NCBI RefSeq assembly: GCF_000934685.1
Contig: NZ_JYNQ01000001.1
Span: 2,158,501-2,222,500 of the forward strand
From: Lacinutrix sp. Hel_I_90
Lineage (GTDB): Bacteria; Bacteroidota; Bacteroidia; Flavobacteriales; Flavobacteriaceae
Length of the DNA stretch: 64,000 nt
Direction of reading: 5' to 3'
In this document: piece after piece, positions 26,404-35,944 of the stretch
Layout of the letters: the number at the start of each line of letters is the position of its first letter
Position numbering within the stretch: position 1 is the first letter of the stretch
The notes under the pieces: generated by a model
Seen by the model: only the letters and a program-made list of their open reading frames with translations
What the model was told of the DNA's origin: nothing
Database searches by the model: none
Position numbers and translations under genes: made by a program

Positions 26404-28310
26404 TGAACAAAACGAAAGTATATAGTCTTTTTACAGCGTTGGATATTACGCTTTTCAAATCTGGAAAGCATTATAATTTATACGAAAAATTTGGAGCACA
26501 TCTTGTAACGCACGACGCTGAAGAAGGTGTTTATTTTGCTGTTTGGGCACCTTCTGCAAAAACGGTTTCTGTTATTGGTGATTTTAATTTGTGGGATGAC
26601 GCGCAGCATGTTTTAAATGTGCGCTGGGATGCCTCAGGCATCTGGGAAGGCTTTATTCCTGAGGCCAAAAAAGGCATGCGCTATAAGTACAAAATTGTAT
26701 CAAATAACGCTGGTGTTGTAACCGAAAAAATAGATCCGTATGCACTGTATTTTGAAAAATCACCAAATACAGCCGCGATAATCTGGGACATTTCAGACTA
26801 TCAATGGAAAGACAAACAGTGGCTTGGCTACCGGAAAGATAAAAACGCCCTTGACAAGCCATATTCTGTCTATGAAATTCATTTAGATTCTTGGCGTAAA
26901 AATGAGGATGGAAAAAGCCTCACTTATAATACGTTTGCCAAACAATTAGTAGACTATGTAAAAGAAATGAATTTTACGCATGTAGAATTTATGCCTATTA
27001 TGGAATATCCTTACAATCCCTCTTGGGGATACCAATTGGTAGGCTACTTTGCACCAACGTCTCGCTTTGGAAATCCACAAGAGTTTATGCAACTTATCGA
27101 TGCTTTTCATCAAAATGATATTGGTGTGATTTTAGATTGGGTGCCTTCTCATTTTCCATCTGATGCGCACGGTTTAGGCTTTTTTGATGGCACCCATTTA
27201 TATGAACATCCAGATACAAAAAAAGGCTATCACCCCGATTGGAAAAGCCTTATTTTTAATTATGAACGTAATGAAGTCCGTTCCTTTTTAATAAGTAACG
27301 CACTGTTTTGGCTAGAATATTATCATATTGATGGTTTACGCGTAGACGCTGTAGCTTCTATGATTTATTTAGATTATTCAAGAGAACATGGCGAATGGGA
27401 TCCCAATGAATTTGGGGGGAACGAAAATTTGGCTGCTGTTTCCTTTTTAAAAGAATTTAACGAAGCTGTTTATAGTCGTTATGACGACGTTCAAACCATT
27501 GCGGAAGAATCTACAGCATTTCCTGCAGTGACAAAACCAGTAAGTGCAGGCGGTTTAGGTTTTGGCATGAAATGGATGATGGGCTGGATGCATGATACAC
27601 TCCACTATTTTGCTCGAGATCCCATTTACAGACAACACCATCAAAATGAAATTACGTTTAGCTTAGCCTATGCATTTACTGAAAATTTTATGCTCCCTTT
27701 GTCGCATGACGAAGTGGTTTATGGTAAGCATTCAATCTTAGGAAGACTGCCCGGAGATGAGTGGCAACGTTTTGCAAACTTAAGATTGCTTTACACCTAT
27801 ATGTTTACACATCCTGGTACAAAATTGCTCTTTATGGGTAATGAATTTGGGCAGTATGAGGAATGGAATTTTCAAAAGAGTTTAGACTGGAATTTATTGG
27901 AGTATTTACCACATATTGGGATAAAAAACCATGTGAAAGCGCTCAATGCTTTTTATAAAAGCAACCCAGCACTTTATGAAAAAGGATTTAGTGTAGACGG
28001 TTTTGAATGGATAAACCACGACGATGCTCAAAACAGTGTGATTTCATATATTAGAAAAGGGCATGACCCAGAAAACGATATCATTGTGGTCTGTAATTTC
28101 ACACCAAATACCTATAAAAAATATAAAATAGGCGTATTAAAAAAAGGAAGTCTTATCGAGGTTTTTAATAGTGATGCTGAAGGGTTTGGTGGGAGCAATA
28201 CCTTAAATACGAAACCCATTAAAACAACAAAATTAAGCTGGAATAACCTGCCGTTTTCTGCCGAAATTATGGTTCCGCCACTTGCAGCAACCCTATTCAA
28301 GTATGAATAA
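26403..28310 (+). CDS. glgB: 1,4-alpha-glucan branching enzyme (GH13)
   Basis: GlgB introduces alpha-1,6 branches into glycogen. The 635-residue protein has a CBM48 domain (about 30-125: VYFAVWAPSAKTVSVIGDFN), followed by the GH13 barrel. Conserved regions include DWVPSHFPSD, GLRVDAVASM (nucleophile aspartate), a QTIAEEST acid/base glutamate segment and LPLSHDEVVYGK, and the protein ends with an all-beta domain. Length is typical of the shorter GlgB type lacking the N1 domain. The ATG overlaps the glgC stop by one base. Confidence 0.96.
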   Translation: MNKTKVYSLFTALDITLFKSGKHYNLYEKFGAHLVTHDAEEGVYFAVWAPSAKTVSVIGDFNLWDDAQHVLNVRWDASGIWEGFIPEAKKGMRYKYKIVSNNAGVVTEKIDPYALYFEKSPNTAAIIWDISDYQWKDKQWLGYRKDKNALDKPYSVYEIHLDSWRKNEDGKSLTYNTFAKQLVDYVKEMNFTHVEFMPIMEYPYNPSWGYQLVGYFAPTSRFGNPQEFMQLIDAFHQNDIGVILDWVPSHFPSDAHGLGFFDGTHLYEHPDTKKGYHPDWKSLIFNYERNEVRSFLISNALFWLEYYHIDGLRVDAVASMIYLDYSREHGEWDPNEFGGNENLAAVSFLKEFNEAVYSRYDDVQTIAEESTAFPAVTKPVSAGGLGFGMKWMMGWMHDTLHYFARDPIYRQHHQNEITFSLAYAFTENFMLPLSHDEVVYGKHSILGRLPGDEWQRFANLRLLYTYMFTHPGTKLLFMGNEFGQYEEWNFQKSLDWNLLEYLPHIGIKNHVKALNAFYKSNPALYEKGFSVDGFEWINHDDAQNSVISYIRKGHDPENDIIVVCNFTPNTYKKYKIGVLKKGSLIEVFNSDAEGFGGSNTLNTKPIKTTKLSWNNLPFSAEIMVPPLAATLFKYE

Positions 28311-28427
28311 TATAAATTTTTATCTCATCAAAATTCATTTTTACATAATAAATCGCACCTATTTTTAAAGAATTAAAACCTGTTATACTCTTGTAAATCA
28401 TTAGGTTTACAATTAAAACTTTCGAAA

Positions 28428-30827
28428 ATGATTACAAATACAGAGCTTGAAAAAAAAGGCAATCAGTTTCCTTCAAAAGTAATTTCTTATTCAAAAAATA
28501 TTGATGTACTCCACTTTAAAACAGAAAACAATGTAGCACTTCAAATTACGGTAATTCGCGATAGTGTTTTACGTTTTAGATATTCAACAGATTTAAGTTT
28601 TGAAAAAGATTTTTCTTATGCCATAACGCGCTATGGAGGTCGGGGGTACAATCATCTGGAAATTACTGAAGACGAAAAACAGTATACCGTCACCACTCAG
28701 AAATTAATTTGTAAAGTGAATAAGTCTGATTTAAAAATTACACTTTACGATGCTAAAGATAACAGTTTAATTAATCAAGACGAGTTAGGTTTTCACTGGG
28801 AAGAAAGTTATGAATTTGGAGGTGCCGTCGTAAAAATGAGTAAAACTGCTCAAGATGGTGAGAGTTATTATGGATTAGGTGATAAGCCTGAGCACTTAAA
28901 CTTAAAAGGAAAGCGCTTTCAAAATTGGGTAACCGATTCTTATGCTTATGGTAAGCAAACAGACCCTATTTATAAGGCCATCCCTTTCTTTACAGGGTTA
29001 CATCATGGCAAATCTTATGGTGTTTTCTTTGATAATACCTTTCATTCCTATTTTGATTTTGCACACGAACGTAAAAATGTAACCAGTTTTTGGGCGCAAG
29101 GTGGCGAAATGAATTACTACTTTATTTATGGTCCAGAAATGACAGATGTTGTTGAAAGCTATACCGATTTAACAGGAAAACCGCATCAATTACCAGCGCT
29201 TTGGGCCTTGGGCTACCACCAGTGTAAATGGAGTTATTATCCAGAATCTAAAGTAAAAGAGGTTGCTAATAAATTTAGAGAACTAAAAATCCCTTGTGAT
29301 GCTATTTATTTAGATATCGACTATATGGACGGTTTTAGGTGCTTTACTTGGAATAAAGAGTATTTTCCAGATCCAAAACGTATGGTTCAGGAGTTGTTAG
29401 CGGATGGTTTTAAAACCATAGTCATTATTGATCCAGGGATTAAAATTGATTTAAATTACAGTGTCTTTAAAGAAGGTTTAGACAATGACTATTTCTGTAA
29501 GCGTGCTGATGGTCCATATATGAAGGGCAAAGTGTGGCCTGGAGACTGTTATTTTCCTGATTTTACAAAACCAGAAGTACGGGATTGGTGGTCTGGATTG
29601 TTCAAAGAATTAATTGAAGATATTGGTGTAAAAGGGGTATGGAATGATATGAATGAACCTGCGGTCATGGAAGTCCCTAATAAAACATTTCCAAACGACG
29701 TAAGGCACGATTACGATGGCAACCCATGTAGCCATAGAAAAGCACATAACATTTATGGGATGCAAATGGTTCGTGCTACCTATCATGGCTTAAAAAAATA
29801 CTCGTATCCAAAACGTCCCTTTGCCATAACGCGTGCCGCTTATTCTGGTACACAACGTTATACTTCTTCTTGGACTGGTGACAATATAGCCACCTGGGAG
29901 CACTTATGGATTGCAAATGTGCAAGCACAGCGTATGGCCTTGTCCGGCTTTTCGTTTATTGGAAGTGATATTGGCGGTTTTGCAGAGCAACCCAATGGGG
30001 AGCTTTACGCGCGCTGGATTCAACTAGGTGTGTTTCATCCTTTTTGTCGTACACACTCTTCGGGAGATCATGGCGAACAAGAACCTTGGATGTTTGGTGA
30101 TGAGATTACAAACGTGGTAAGAAAATTTATAGAATTGCGTTACCAATTATTACCCTATTTATACACCTCGTTCTGGCATTATTTGAATCAAGGCACGCCC
30201 ATGCTAAAATCACTGGTGCTTTACGATCAGCATGACATACAAACCCACTATAGAACAGACGAGTTTATCTTTGGTAAACAAATACTTGTGTGCCCTATTT
30301 TGGAATCAAATTCTCTAGGTAGACGACTCTATGTCCCAAAGGGAATTTGGTACGATTACTGGAAAAATGAATCTTTTGAAGGCGGAAAAGAAGTTTGGGT
30401 GGATGCAAGATTAGACAGCATGCCTATTTTTGTAAAAGCTGGTGCTATCATTCCTAAGTACCCTATTCAACAGTATGTTGGCGAGCTTGAGGTAGACCAG
30501 GTGACTTTAGATGTTTATTATAAAAAGGGGAAAGAAAATTCAGACTTGTATGATGATGCCCACGATGGTTACGATTATACAAAAGGACGCTATAGCTTAC
30601 GTACTTTTAAATTAACAGGAAAATCTAAGGAGTTAATTATTCAGCAACATAAATCTGGATCCTATGTTTCGCCTTATAAAACCTTTAAATTAAATTTAAT
30701 TGGATTGCCTTTTGAAATTAAAAAGATTGAAATTGACAACGTTGAGGTGCTCTACAAAGACATTAAGTTCACAAAAGATAATGCAATGATTATTGATAAA
30801 CGTTTTACTGAACTACATATTATGTAA
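28428..30827 (+). CDS. GH31 alpha-glucosidase
   Basis: This 799-residue glycoside hydrolase of family 31 is most likely an alpha-glucosidase acting on malto-oligosaccharides. It has an N-terminal galactose-mutarotase-like beta domain with YYGLGDKPEHLNLKG and a catalytic barrel with DAIYLDIDYMDGFRCFTW and VWNDMNEPAVM (nucleophile D407). IGSDIGGF and HPFCRTHSSG follow, then beta domains including DDAHDGYDYTKGRY. There is no signal peptide, so it is probably cytoplasmic, consistent with a role next to glycogen genes. It follows glgB by 117 bases and may share the operon or have its own promoter. A bidirectional terminator ends it. Confidence 0.93.
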   Translation: MITNTELEKKGNQFPSKVISYSKNIDVLHFKTENNVALQITVIRDSVLRFRYSTDLSFEKDFSYAITRYGGRGYNHLEITEDEKQYTVTTQKLICKVNKSDLKITLYDAKDNSLINQDELGFHWEESYEFGGAVVKMSKTAQDGESYYGLGDKPEHLNLKGKRFQNWVTDSYAYGKQTDPIYKAIPFFTGLHHGKSYGVFFDNTFHSYFDFAHERKNVTSFWAQGGEMNYYFIYGPEMTDVVESYTDLTGKPHQLPALWALGYHQCKWSYYPESKVKEVANKFRELKIPCDAIYLDIDYMDGFRCFTWNKEYFPDPKRMVQELLADGFKTIVIIDPGIKIDLNYSVFKEGLDNDYFCKRADGPYMKGKVWPGDCYFPDFTKPEVRDWWSGLFKELIEDIGVKGVWNDMNEPAVMEVPNKTFPNDVRHDYDGNPCSHRKAHNIYGMQMVRATYHGLKKYSYPKRPFAITRAAYSGTQRYTSSWTGDNIATWEHLWIANVQAQRMALSGFSFIGSDIGGFAEQPNGELYARWIQLGVFHPFCRTHSSGDHGEQEPWMFGDEITNVVRKFIELRYQLLPYLYTSFWHYLNQGTPMLKSLVLYDQHDIQTHYRTDEFIFGKQILVCPILESNSLGRRLYVPKGIWYDYWKNESFEGGKEVWVDARLDSMPIFVKAGAIIPKYPIQQYVGELEVDQVTLDVYYKKGKENSDLYDDAHDGYDYTKGRYSLRTFKLTGKSKELIIQQHKSGSYVSPYKTFKLNLIGLPFEIKKIEIDNVEVLYKDIKFTKDNAMIIDKRFTELHIM

Positions 30828-30838
30828 TTAAAAAATTG

Positions 30839-30879
30839 GTTGAAACCGTTTGATTAACATTAAACGGTTTCAACTTTTT
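30839..30879. terminator. Strong bidirectional terminator overlapping the antiporter gene end
   Basis: A perfect 13-base stem (GTTGAAACCGTTT and its complement at 30862-30874) with a 10-base loop is followed by TTTTT in the plus direction. The minus direction has an A/T-rich tail as well. The right arm covers the last codons of the minus-strand antiporter gene, so the coding end doubles as half a terminator for the convergent GH31 gene. Confidence 0.85.
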
Positions 30880-32704
30880 CTACATCTAATGGCTTACCCA
30901 AATAAACTAAGTGATACCCTTCTTTAATATCTTCAACCTGAGTATTGTAAGAAGAAATAATTAAAATCTCTCCTTCTGTATTTTTTAAAAATAAAGGTAT
31001 AATATCCTTATCGGCATTTGTTGTTTTTATCAAATCATCATAGTGCGATTTATCTTTAAGTTCGATTTCCTGAATGCTTGGGTATTTTCGTGTCACATTC
31101 ATTAAGGTTGTAAAATCATCGGTATGGGAAAACAGCCCTTCTTTCGGGTTGTTTTGTTCATCACGCATTTCATCTACACTAACCAATCTAAAGGAGCCAT
31201 TTTCTCCAAATTGCTTACCAAATTTATTAATCGCATATTTATTAATATCGTTACTTCCTGTTAAAGCCATTAAATAACCAACATCATTTAATTCAATATT
31301 ATCCATCAAAGTATCAGAATAAATATTCGTGGTAAGCGCTTCAAGACCTAGCTCTTTCGCTTTGGCGATATTACTTGGGTTACTATCAATTAAGACAACG
31401 TGTCTTCCGTTAGTTTCTAAATAATGTCCAATTAATCGCGAAACTTTAGAAGCACCTACAATTAGGATGCCATTAGATTTGGTTAAAAACACACCAACTA
31501 ATTTAGCGAATAATCGTGCTGTAGTTGCATTTAGTAAAACTGTTCCCAGCACAATCATAAAGACCAAAGGGGTGATATACTCTGCGCCCGGCACACCTTC
31601 TCTTGCTAATTTTAACCCAAAAAGAGAAGCAATACCCGCTGCAACAATACCTCTTGGTCCCACCCAACTTATAAAGAGTTTTTCGTTGAGTTTTAAAGCG
31701 GAGCCATGCGTGCTTAAAAAGACACCCAAAGGCCTTATTAAAAAAACAATAACGGCAAATAAAACGACTGTTTTCCAATTGTAAATAAGATACAGCTCTT
31801 CCATATTAATATTGGCCGCCAACAATATAAAAAGAATAGAAATAAGGAGTACGCTTAATGATTCCTTAAAGTAAAGTAGGTCTTTTAAATATGGCGATTT
31901 CGAATTACCCAAAACCATACCCATTACAACAACAGCCAGTAATCCAGATTCATGTGCAAATGCGTCTGATAAAACAAAAACACCTAAAACAGATGCTAAA
32001 GTAAAGACATTCATTAAATAATGTGGTACTAATTTTCTGTTCAATATTATATTTAGTGCATGCGCAAAAGTAAAGCCAAAAGTAGCGCCAAATAATATGA
32101 TTTTACTAAATTCAATCAAAGCTGTTTTCGTAAACTCTCCACCAGCATCGACACTTATAAACTCAAAAACTAAGACCGCAACTAATGCGCCGATGGGATC
32201 AATTAGAATCCCTTCCCATTTTAATACAGCAGACACATTTTTTGTTAATGGAATATTTCTTAAAATAGGCGTAATAACGGTTGGTCCTGTAACAATAATT
32301 AATGCTGAGAATAAAAATGAAATCTTCCAACTTAAGTTAAAGGTAAAATGAGCCGTAACCGCAGCTGCAAAAAAAGTAATCAGTGAGCCAACAGAAATTA
32401 ATTTTGTAATTACTGGACCAAGATTTTTAATTTCTCCCATTCTTAGAGTCAAACCACCCTCAAAAAGAATAATACTAATCGCTAGCGACACAAAATAAAA
32501 CAAACTTTCACCGGGGAATAAACCTTCCTCCCCGTTCCAGATTGGTTCTATCCACTTAGTACCATCTTCACTTAAAAATTCAGCAGCAATCGGGCCAACT
32601 AATAGTCCAATTAAAATTAACGGTAAAATGGCAGGGATTTTAAGTTTCCAAGCGACCCACTGTGCCAAGATTCCTAAAATGATAATGCCTCCTAACTCTA
32701 ACAT
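30860..32704 (-). CDS. CPA1-type cation:proton antiporter with RCK/TrkA domain
   Basis: This 614-residue protein has about 12 N-terminal transmembrane helices of the Na+/H+ exchanger fold (LILIGLLVGPIAAEFL; FEGGLTLRMGEIKN; VTGPTVITPILRNIPL; SWVGPRGIVAAGIASLFG). A TrkA-N nucleotide-binding domain follows (NGILIVGASKVSRLIGHYLE and VVLIDSNPSNIAKA), then a TrkA-C-like tail. NhaP2/KefC-like proteins with this layout exchange Na+ or K+ for protons and are gated by NAD(H) or other ligands. It is divergent from the USP-SulP pair, so the three may serve ion or pH homeostasis. Ion specificity cannot be read from sequence. Confidence 0.9.
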   Translation of the reverse strand: MLELGGIIILGILAQWVAWKLKIPAILPLILIGLLVGPIAAEFLSEDGTKWIEPIWNGEEGLFPGESLFYFVSLAISIILFEGGLTLRMGEIKNLGPVITKLISVGSLITFFAAAVTAHFTFNLSWKISFLFSALIIVTGPTVITPILRNIPLTKNVSAVLKWEGILIDPIGALVAVLVFEFISVDAGGEFTKTALIEFSKIILFGATFGFTFAHALNIILNRKLVPHYLMNVFTLASVLGVFVLSDAFAHESGLLAVVVMGMVLGNSKSPYLKDLLYFKESLSVLLISILFILLAANINMEELYLIYNWKTVVLFAVIVFLIRPLGVFLSTHGSALKLNEKLFISWVGPRGIVAAGIASLFGLKLAREGVPGAEYITPLVFMIVLGTVLLNATTARLFAKLVGVFLTKSNGILIVGASKVSRLIGHYLETNGRHVVLIDSNPSNIAKAKELGLEALTTNIYSDTLMDNIELNDVGYLMALTGSNDINKYAINKFGKQFGENGSFRLVSVDEMRDEQNNPKEGLFSHTDDFTTLMNVTRKYPSIQEIELKDKSHYDDLIKTTNADKDIIPLFLKNTEGEILIISSYNTQVEDIKEGYHLVYLGKPLDVEKVETV

Positions 32705-32745
32705 AAGTTTGTTTTTTTCGTGAAATTAACATTTATAATGGTAAT

Positions 32746-32753
32746 CAAAAGTA
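32746..32753 (-). promoter_or_regulatory. TAnnTTTG -7 box for the antiporter
   Basis: TACTTTTG on the minus strand gives a start near 32739 and a 35-base leader. On the plus strand a near-match TATCTTTC (32829-32836) could serve the divergent universal stress gene. Confidence 0.4.
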
Positions 32754-32861
32754 ATATTAAGCAAAAATTAGGATAAGATATCTTAAAAGCGCCTGTGTTT
32801 CAGCGTTTTTTAAAACTGAAAAAAATGTTATCTTTCAATTTTTTAGAAAAACAACAAAATA

Positions 32862-33710
32862 GTGTCTTTAAAACCATTTAAAAGTATAGGAATAGGTGTC
32901 GCTTTTTCACCAAATTTAAAACCGAATTTATATGAAGCTGCTAGACTGTCTTTATATCTAGATGCTAAATTGGTACTTATTCATGTTGGAGCGGAATCTG
33001 AAGACAAAATAAAGACACTAAAAATTATTTTAAATACGTTTAAAAAAGATAATCTTGACTATGAAGTTGTTTTCAAGACAGGGAATCCGGTTGATGTTAT
33101 TTTAAGTGCTTCAATAGAAAAAAACATAGATCTATTAGTTATTGGTGCAGCAAAACGTGAAAAATTCCTAACCTATTATGTGGGGTCTATTGCTCGTAAA
33201 ATAACAAGACAGGCAACCTGTTCATTGCTGCTATTAATCAATCCATCAGTAGACCGTATACCTTGCAAACACATTGTGGTTAACGGATTGAAAGACCCAA
33301 AAACCGAAAGAACCATAGCTACTGCTTTTTACATTGCTTCAAAACTAAAGTCTGAAAAGCTTACCATAGTTGAAGAAATTAATCAAAACGAAATCGCAGT
33401 AAAAGTTGAAGATGATAAATCTTTACGAAAAGCAACCATTTTAAAAGAACGTTTACGTAATCGTGAGCGTTCCAGAATCAATCATATTATAGAAGATATT
33501 CCAAAGGAATATACCGAAAATATAGCAATTAAATCGCAACCTATTTTTGGAACACAAGGCTATTCTATTGGTCATTACGCACAAATTAAGCGCGCCGATT
33601 TATTAATAATGAATGCCCCAACAAAAATGACCTTTTGGGACCGATTATTTCCACATGATATAGAGCATATCTTAACCGAGCTACCAACCGATGTTTTAAT
33701 TATTCAATGA
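32862..33710 (+). CDS. Tandem universal stress protein (UspA domains)
   Basis: This 282-residue protein has one clear UspA domain (residues about 1-145) with DLLVIGAAKREKF and the ATP-loop-like VGSIARKITRQATCSLLLL. A second, more divergent one ends ADLLIMNAPTKM and DVLIIQ. The start is a GTG, since no ATG fits the family N-terminus (SLKPFKSIGIGVAFS). Its stop overlaps the SulP start as ATGA, so the two are translated together. USP domains next to transporters often act as ATP- or stress-responsive regulators. That role is inferred here. Confidence 0.87.
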   Translation: MSLKPFKSIGIGVAFSPNLKPNLYEAARLSLYLDAKLVLIHVGAESEDKIKTLKIILNTFKKDNLDYEVVFKTGNPVDVILSASIEKNIDLLVIGAAKREKFLTYYVGSIARKITRQATCSLLLLINPSVDRIPCKHIVVNGLKDPKTERTIATAFYIASKLKSEKLTIVEEINQNEIAVKVEDDKSLRKATILKERLRNRERSRINHIIEDIPKEYTENIAIKSQPIFGTQGYSIGHYAQIKRADLLIMNAPTKMTFWDRLFPHDIEHILTELPTDVLIIQ

Positions 33711-35893
33711 GTCCAAAAAAGAATAACATAAAAGCATTTTTTACAATGCTGCCTAGAAATATTTTTTCTGGTTTCGTTGTAAGTCTTATCGCTCTACCCC
33801 TAGGTTTAGGCTTAGCAATGGCTAGTGATGCGCCTCCAATTTCTGGAGTAATCGCAGCCGTAGTTGGAGGTGTGGTAGTCTCTATTTTAGGTGGAAGTCA
33901 CGTTACTATCTCTGGACCAGGAAACGGATTGGTTGGTGTACTTTTAGTAGCCATCGCCACTTTAGGCTTAGAAAGTGCTTTCGCCGCCATCATTTGTTCT
34001 GGAATACTGCTTTTAATATTAGGCTTTTTACGTTTAGGAACCTTAGCCAATTTCTTTCCGTCAAGTGCCATACAAGGGATGTTAGCCGCCATTGGTCTTA
34101 TCATTTTAGGGAAACAATTTCACATCATGTTAGCGCATAGAATAAAACGTGAGAATACCATAGATTATCTTTTCGAGATTCCCTTTACTATAAACGACGC
34201 CATCCATTACAACAAAACAGCACTAATTTATGCCGCATTAGCTGGTGTTATCAGTTTTCTAATTATGAGTTTTTACTCTAAAATTAGAAACAAGTATTTG
34301 CAGTTAATTCCTGCGCCAATGTGGATTGTTTTACTCTCTATTGGTTTTAGTTATTATTTTCAGTTTATAGTGCATGAAAACAACCCTATTGACAGAGCAT
34401 ATATGATTTCTGGAATCCCTGAATTTTCAGAAATTATATTACAAATACCAGCGGTAGACTTTAGTAAAGTCGGCACTTTACCCTTTTGGATAAGCGTTTT
34501 AGCGCTCACCTTGATAGCAAGTATCGAATCGCTTTTAAGTATAAAAGCCGTCGATAAATTAGATCCTGAAAAACGACGTAGTAATGTTAACAGAGATCTA
34601 AAAGCCCTTGGTTTAGCAACTGTTGGGAGTGGTTTTTTGGGGGGTTTAAACGTAGTAACGGTTATTGCCCGAAGTTCTGTAAATGTTAATAACGGGGGTA
34701 GCAATCGTTCTTCTAACTTTTTTCATGCGGCATTTTTAGTGATTTTCATCGTTCTATTTAGCACGCAATTAACGCGTATTCCATTACCAGCTTTAATGGC
34801 TATTTTGGTATATACGGGTTACAAACTCGCCTCCCCAGAGAACATAAAAAAGATTTTTAAAGTAGGTAGGGAACAACTCATTATCTTTTTTGTTACCCTT
34901 ATTGTTACCCTTAAAATTGGTTTAATATCTGGTATTACATCGGGTGTTTTAGTCACTTTTATCATTCATGTTTTTATCAATAAAAGTGTTGCGCTTTTTG
35001 CTAGAAACCTATTAAAGCCAAATGTTTTAATGTTTCAGGAAGACGGCAATTATTATGTAAGTGTTAAACACTTTTGTAGTTTTTTAAACTTTTTTAAACT
35101 AAAAGAAAAATTAGATGCTGTTCCTGAAACGGAAGATCTTATTGTTGATTTTTCACTCTGTCCGTTTGTAGATCACACCGTTATGGAAAACCTGAATAAT
35201 TATCAAGAATTATTTAGTAAACGCGGCGGTCATTTTGAAGTGTTAGGTCTCGATTTGCACGACACAGACTCTAAACACCCTTTTGCACTTAGGCGTTTAT
35301 TACCGGTGCCAAATGTGATTAAAAAGAGCTTAACACGAAGACAAACCACTATTGAAGAGTTTGCAGAAGATTATGCTATAAATTACGACGCTATAAAAAA
35401 GAGAGAGACCCGTTTTCTGGATGATTTTTTATTTTTCAGAACTAAGAAAATAAATTATATCTACAATCAACTCACCAGTGAAAATGGAGCGCTAAACACC
35501 TTTGATATTGAGTTTTCTGAAGGCGAATTTATAGCCAAAGAAGAAATTCGCTCGACCATGCTTCATATTAAACTTAATAAAGATATTCCTGAGTTTACAT
35601 TAGATCGTGAAGGCTTTTTAGAAAAAGTCTATGCTTTTGCCGGCTTTAAAGATATTCCTATTGAAAATCATAGCGATTTCTCAAGACGCTTCTATTTGTT
35701 AGGTGAAGACACTCAGGCGATTCAAACTTTTTTTACAGATGAAATCACCCACTTCTTTGAAAGCAATCCTTACTATCATGTAGAATCTAATGGGAACGAT
35801 TTACTTATTTTTGGTCGCGAACGATTAGCTAGTATTAAAGAAATAAAAGCGCTTTATGATTTTGGGAAACGTTTAAAAGCTATTGTTTCTTAA
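33707..35893 (+). CDS. SulP-family anion transporter with STAS-like and extra C-terminal domain
   Basis: This 728-residue protein has a SulP membrane part (about residues 15-430) with FVVSLIALPLGLGLAMAS, GSHVTISGPGNGL, the long amphipathic IESLLSIKAVDKLDPEKR region and LGGLNVVTVIARSSVNVNNG. A STAS-like region (about 435-540: YYVSVKHFCSF, VDFSLCPFVDHT) follows. Beyond it is a basic linker and a further domain of about 180 residues that I do not recognise (540-728). SulP proteins move sulfate, bicarbonate, dicarboxylates or other anions; many bacterial USP-linked SulPs are suspected bicarbonate carriers. It is coupled by a four-base overlap to the USP gene. Confidence 0.9.
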   Translation: MSPKKNNIKAFFTMLPRNIFSGFVVSLIALPLGLGLAMASDAPPISGVIAAVVGGVVVSILGGSHVTISGPGNGLVGVLLVAIATLGLESAFAAIICSGILLLILGFLRLGTLANFFPSSAIQGMLAAIGLIILGKQFHIMLAHRIKRENTIDYLFEIPFTINDAIHYNKTALIYAALAGVISFLIMSFYSKIRNKYLQLIPAPMWIVLLSIGFSYYFQFIVHENNPIDRAYMISGIPEFSEIILQIPAVDFSKVGTLPFWISVLALTLIASIESLLSIKAVDKLDPEKRRSNVNRDLKALGLATVGSGFLGGLNVVTVIARSSVNVNNGGSNRSSNFFHAAFLVIFIVLFSTQLTRIPLPALMAILVYTGYKLASPENIKKIFKVGREQLIIFFVTLIVTLKIGLISGITSGVLVTFIIHVFINKSVALFARNLLKPNVLMFQEDGNYYVSVKHFCSFLNFFKLKEKLDAVPETEDLIVDFSLCPFVDHTVMENLNNYQELFSKRGGHFEVLGLDLHDTDSKHPFALRRLLPVPNVIKKSLTRRQTTIEEFAEDYAINYDAIKKRETRFLDDFLFFRTKKINYIYNQLTSENGALNTFDIEFSEGEFIAKEEIRSTMLHIKLNKDIPEFTLDREGFLEKVYAFAGFKDIPIENHSDFSRRFYLLGEDTQAIQTFFTDEITHFFESNPYYHVESNGNDLLIFGRERLASIKEIKALYDFGKRLKAIVS

Positions 35894-35944
35894 GAAAAAC
35901 ATAATATTCATTAACTTTTCTTTCCTTTTTCATAATTTGCAAGA

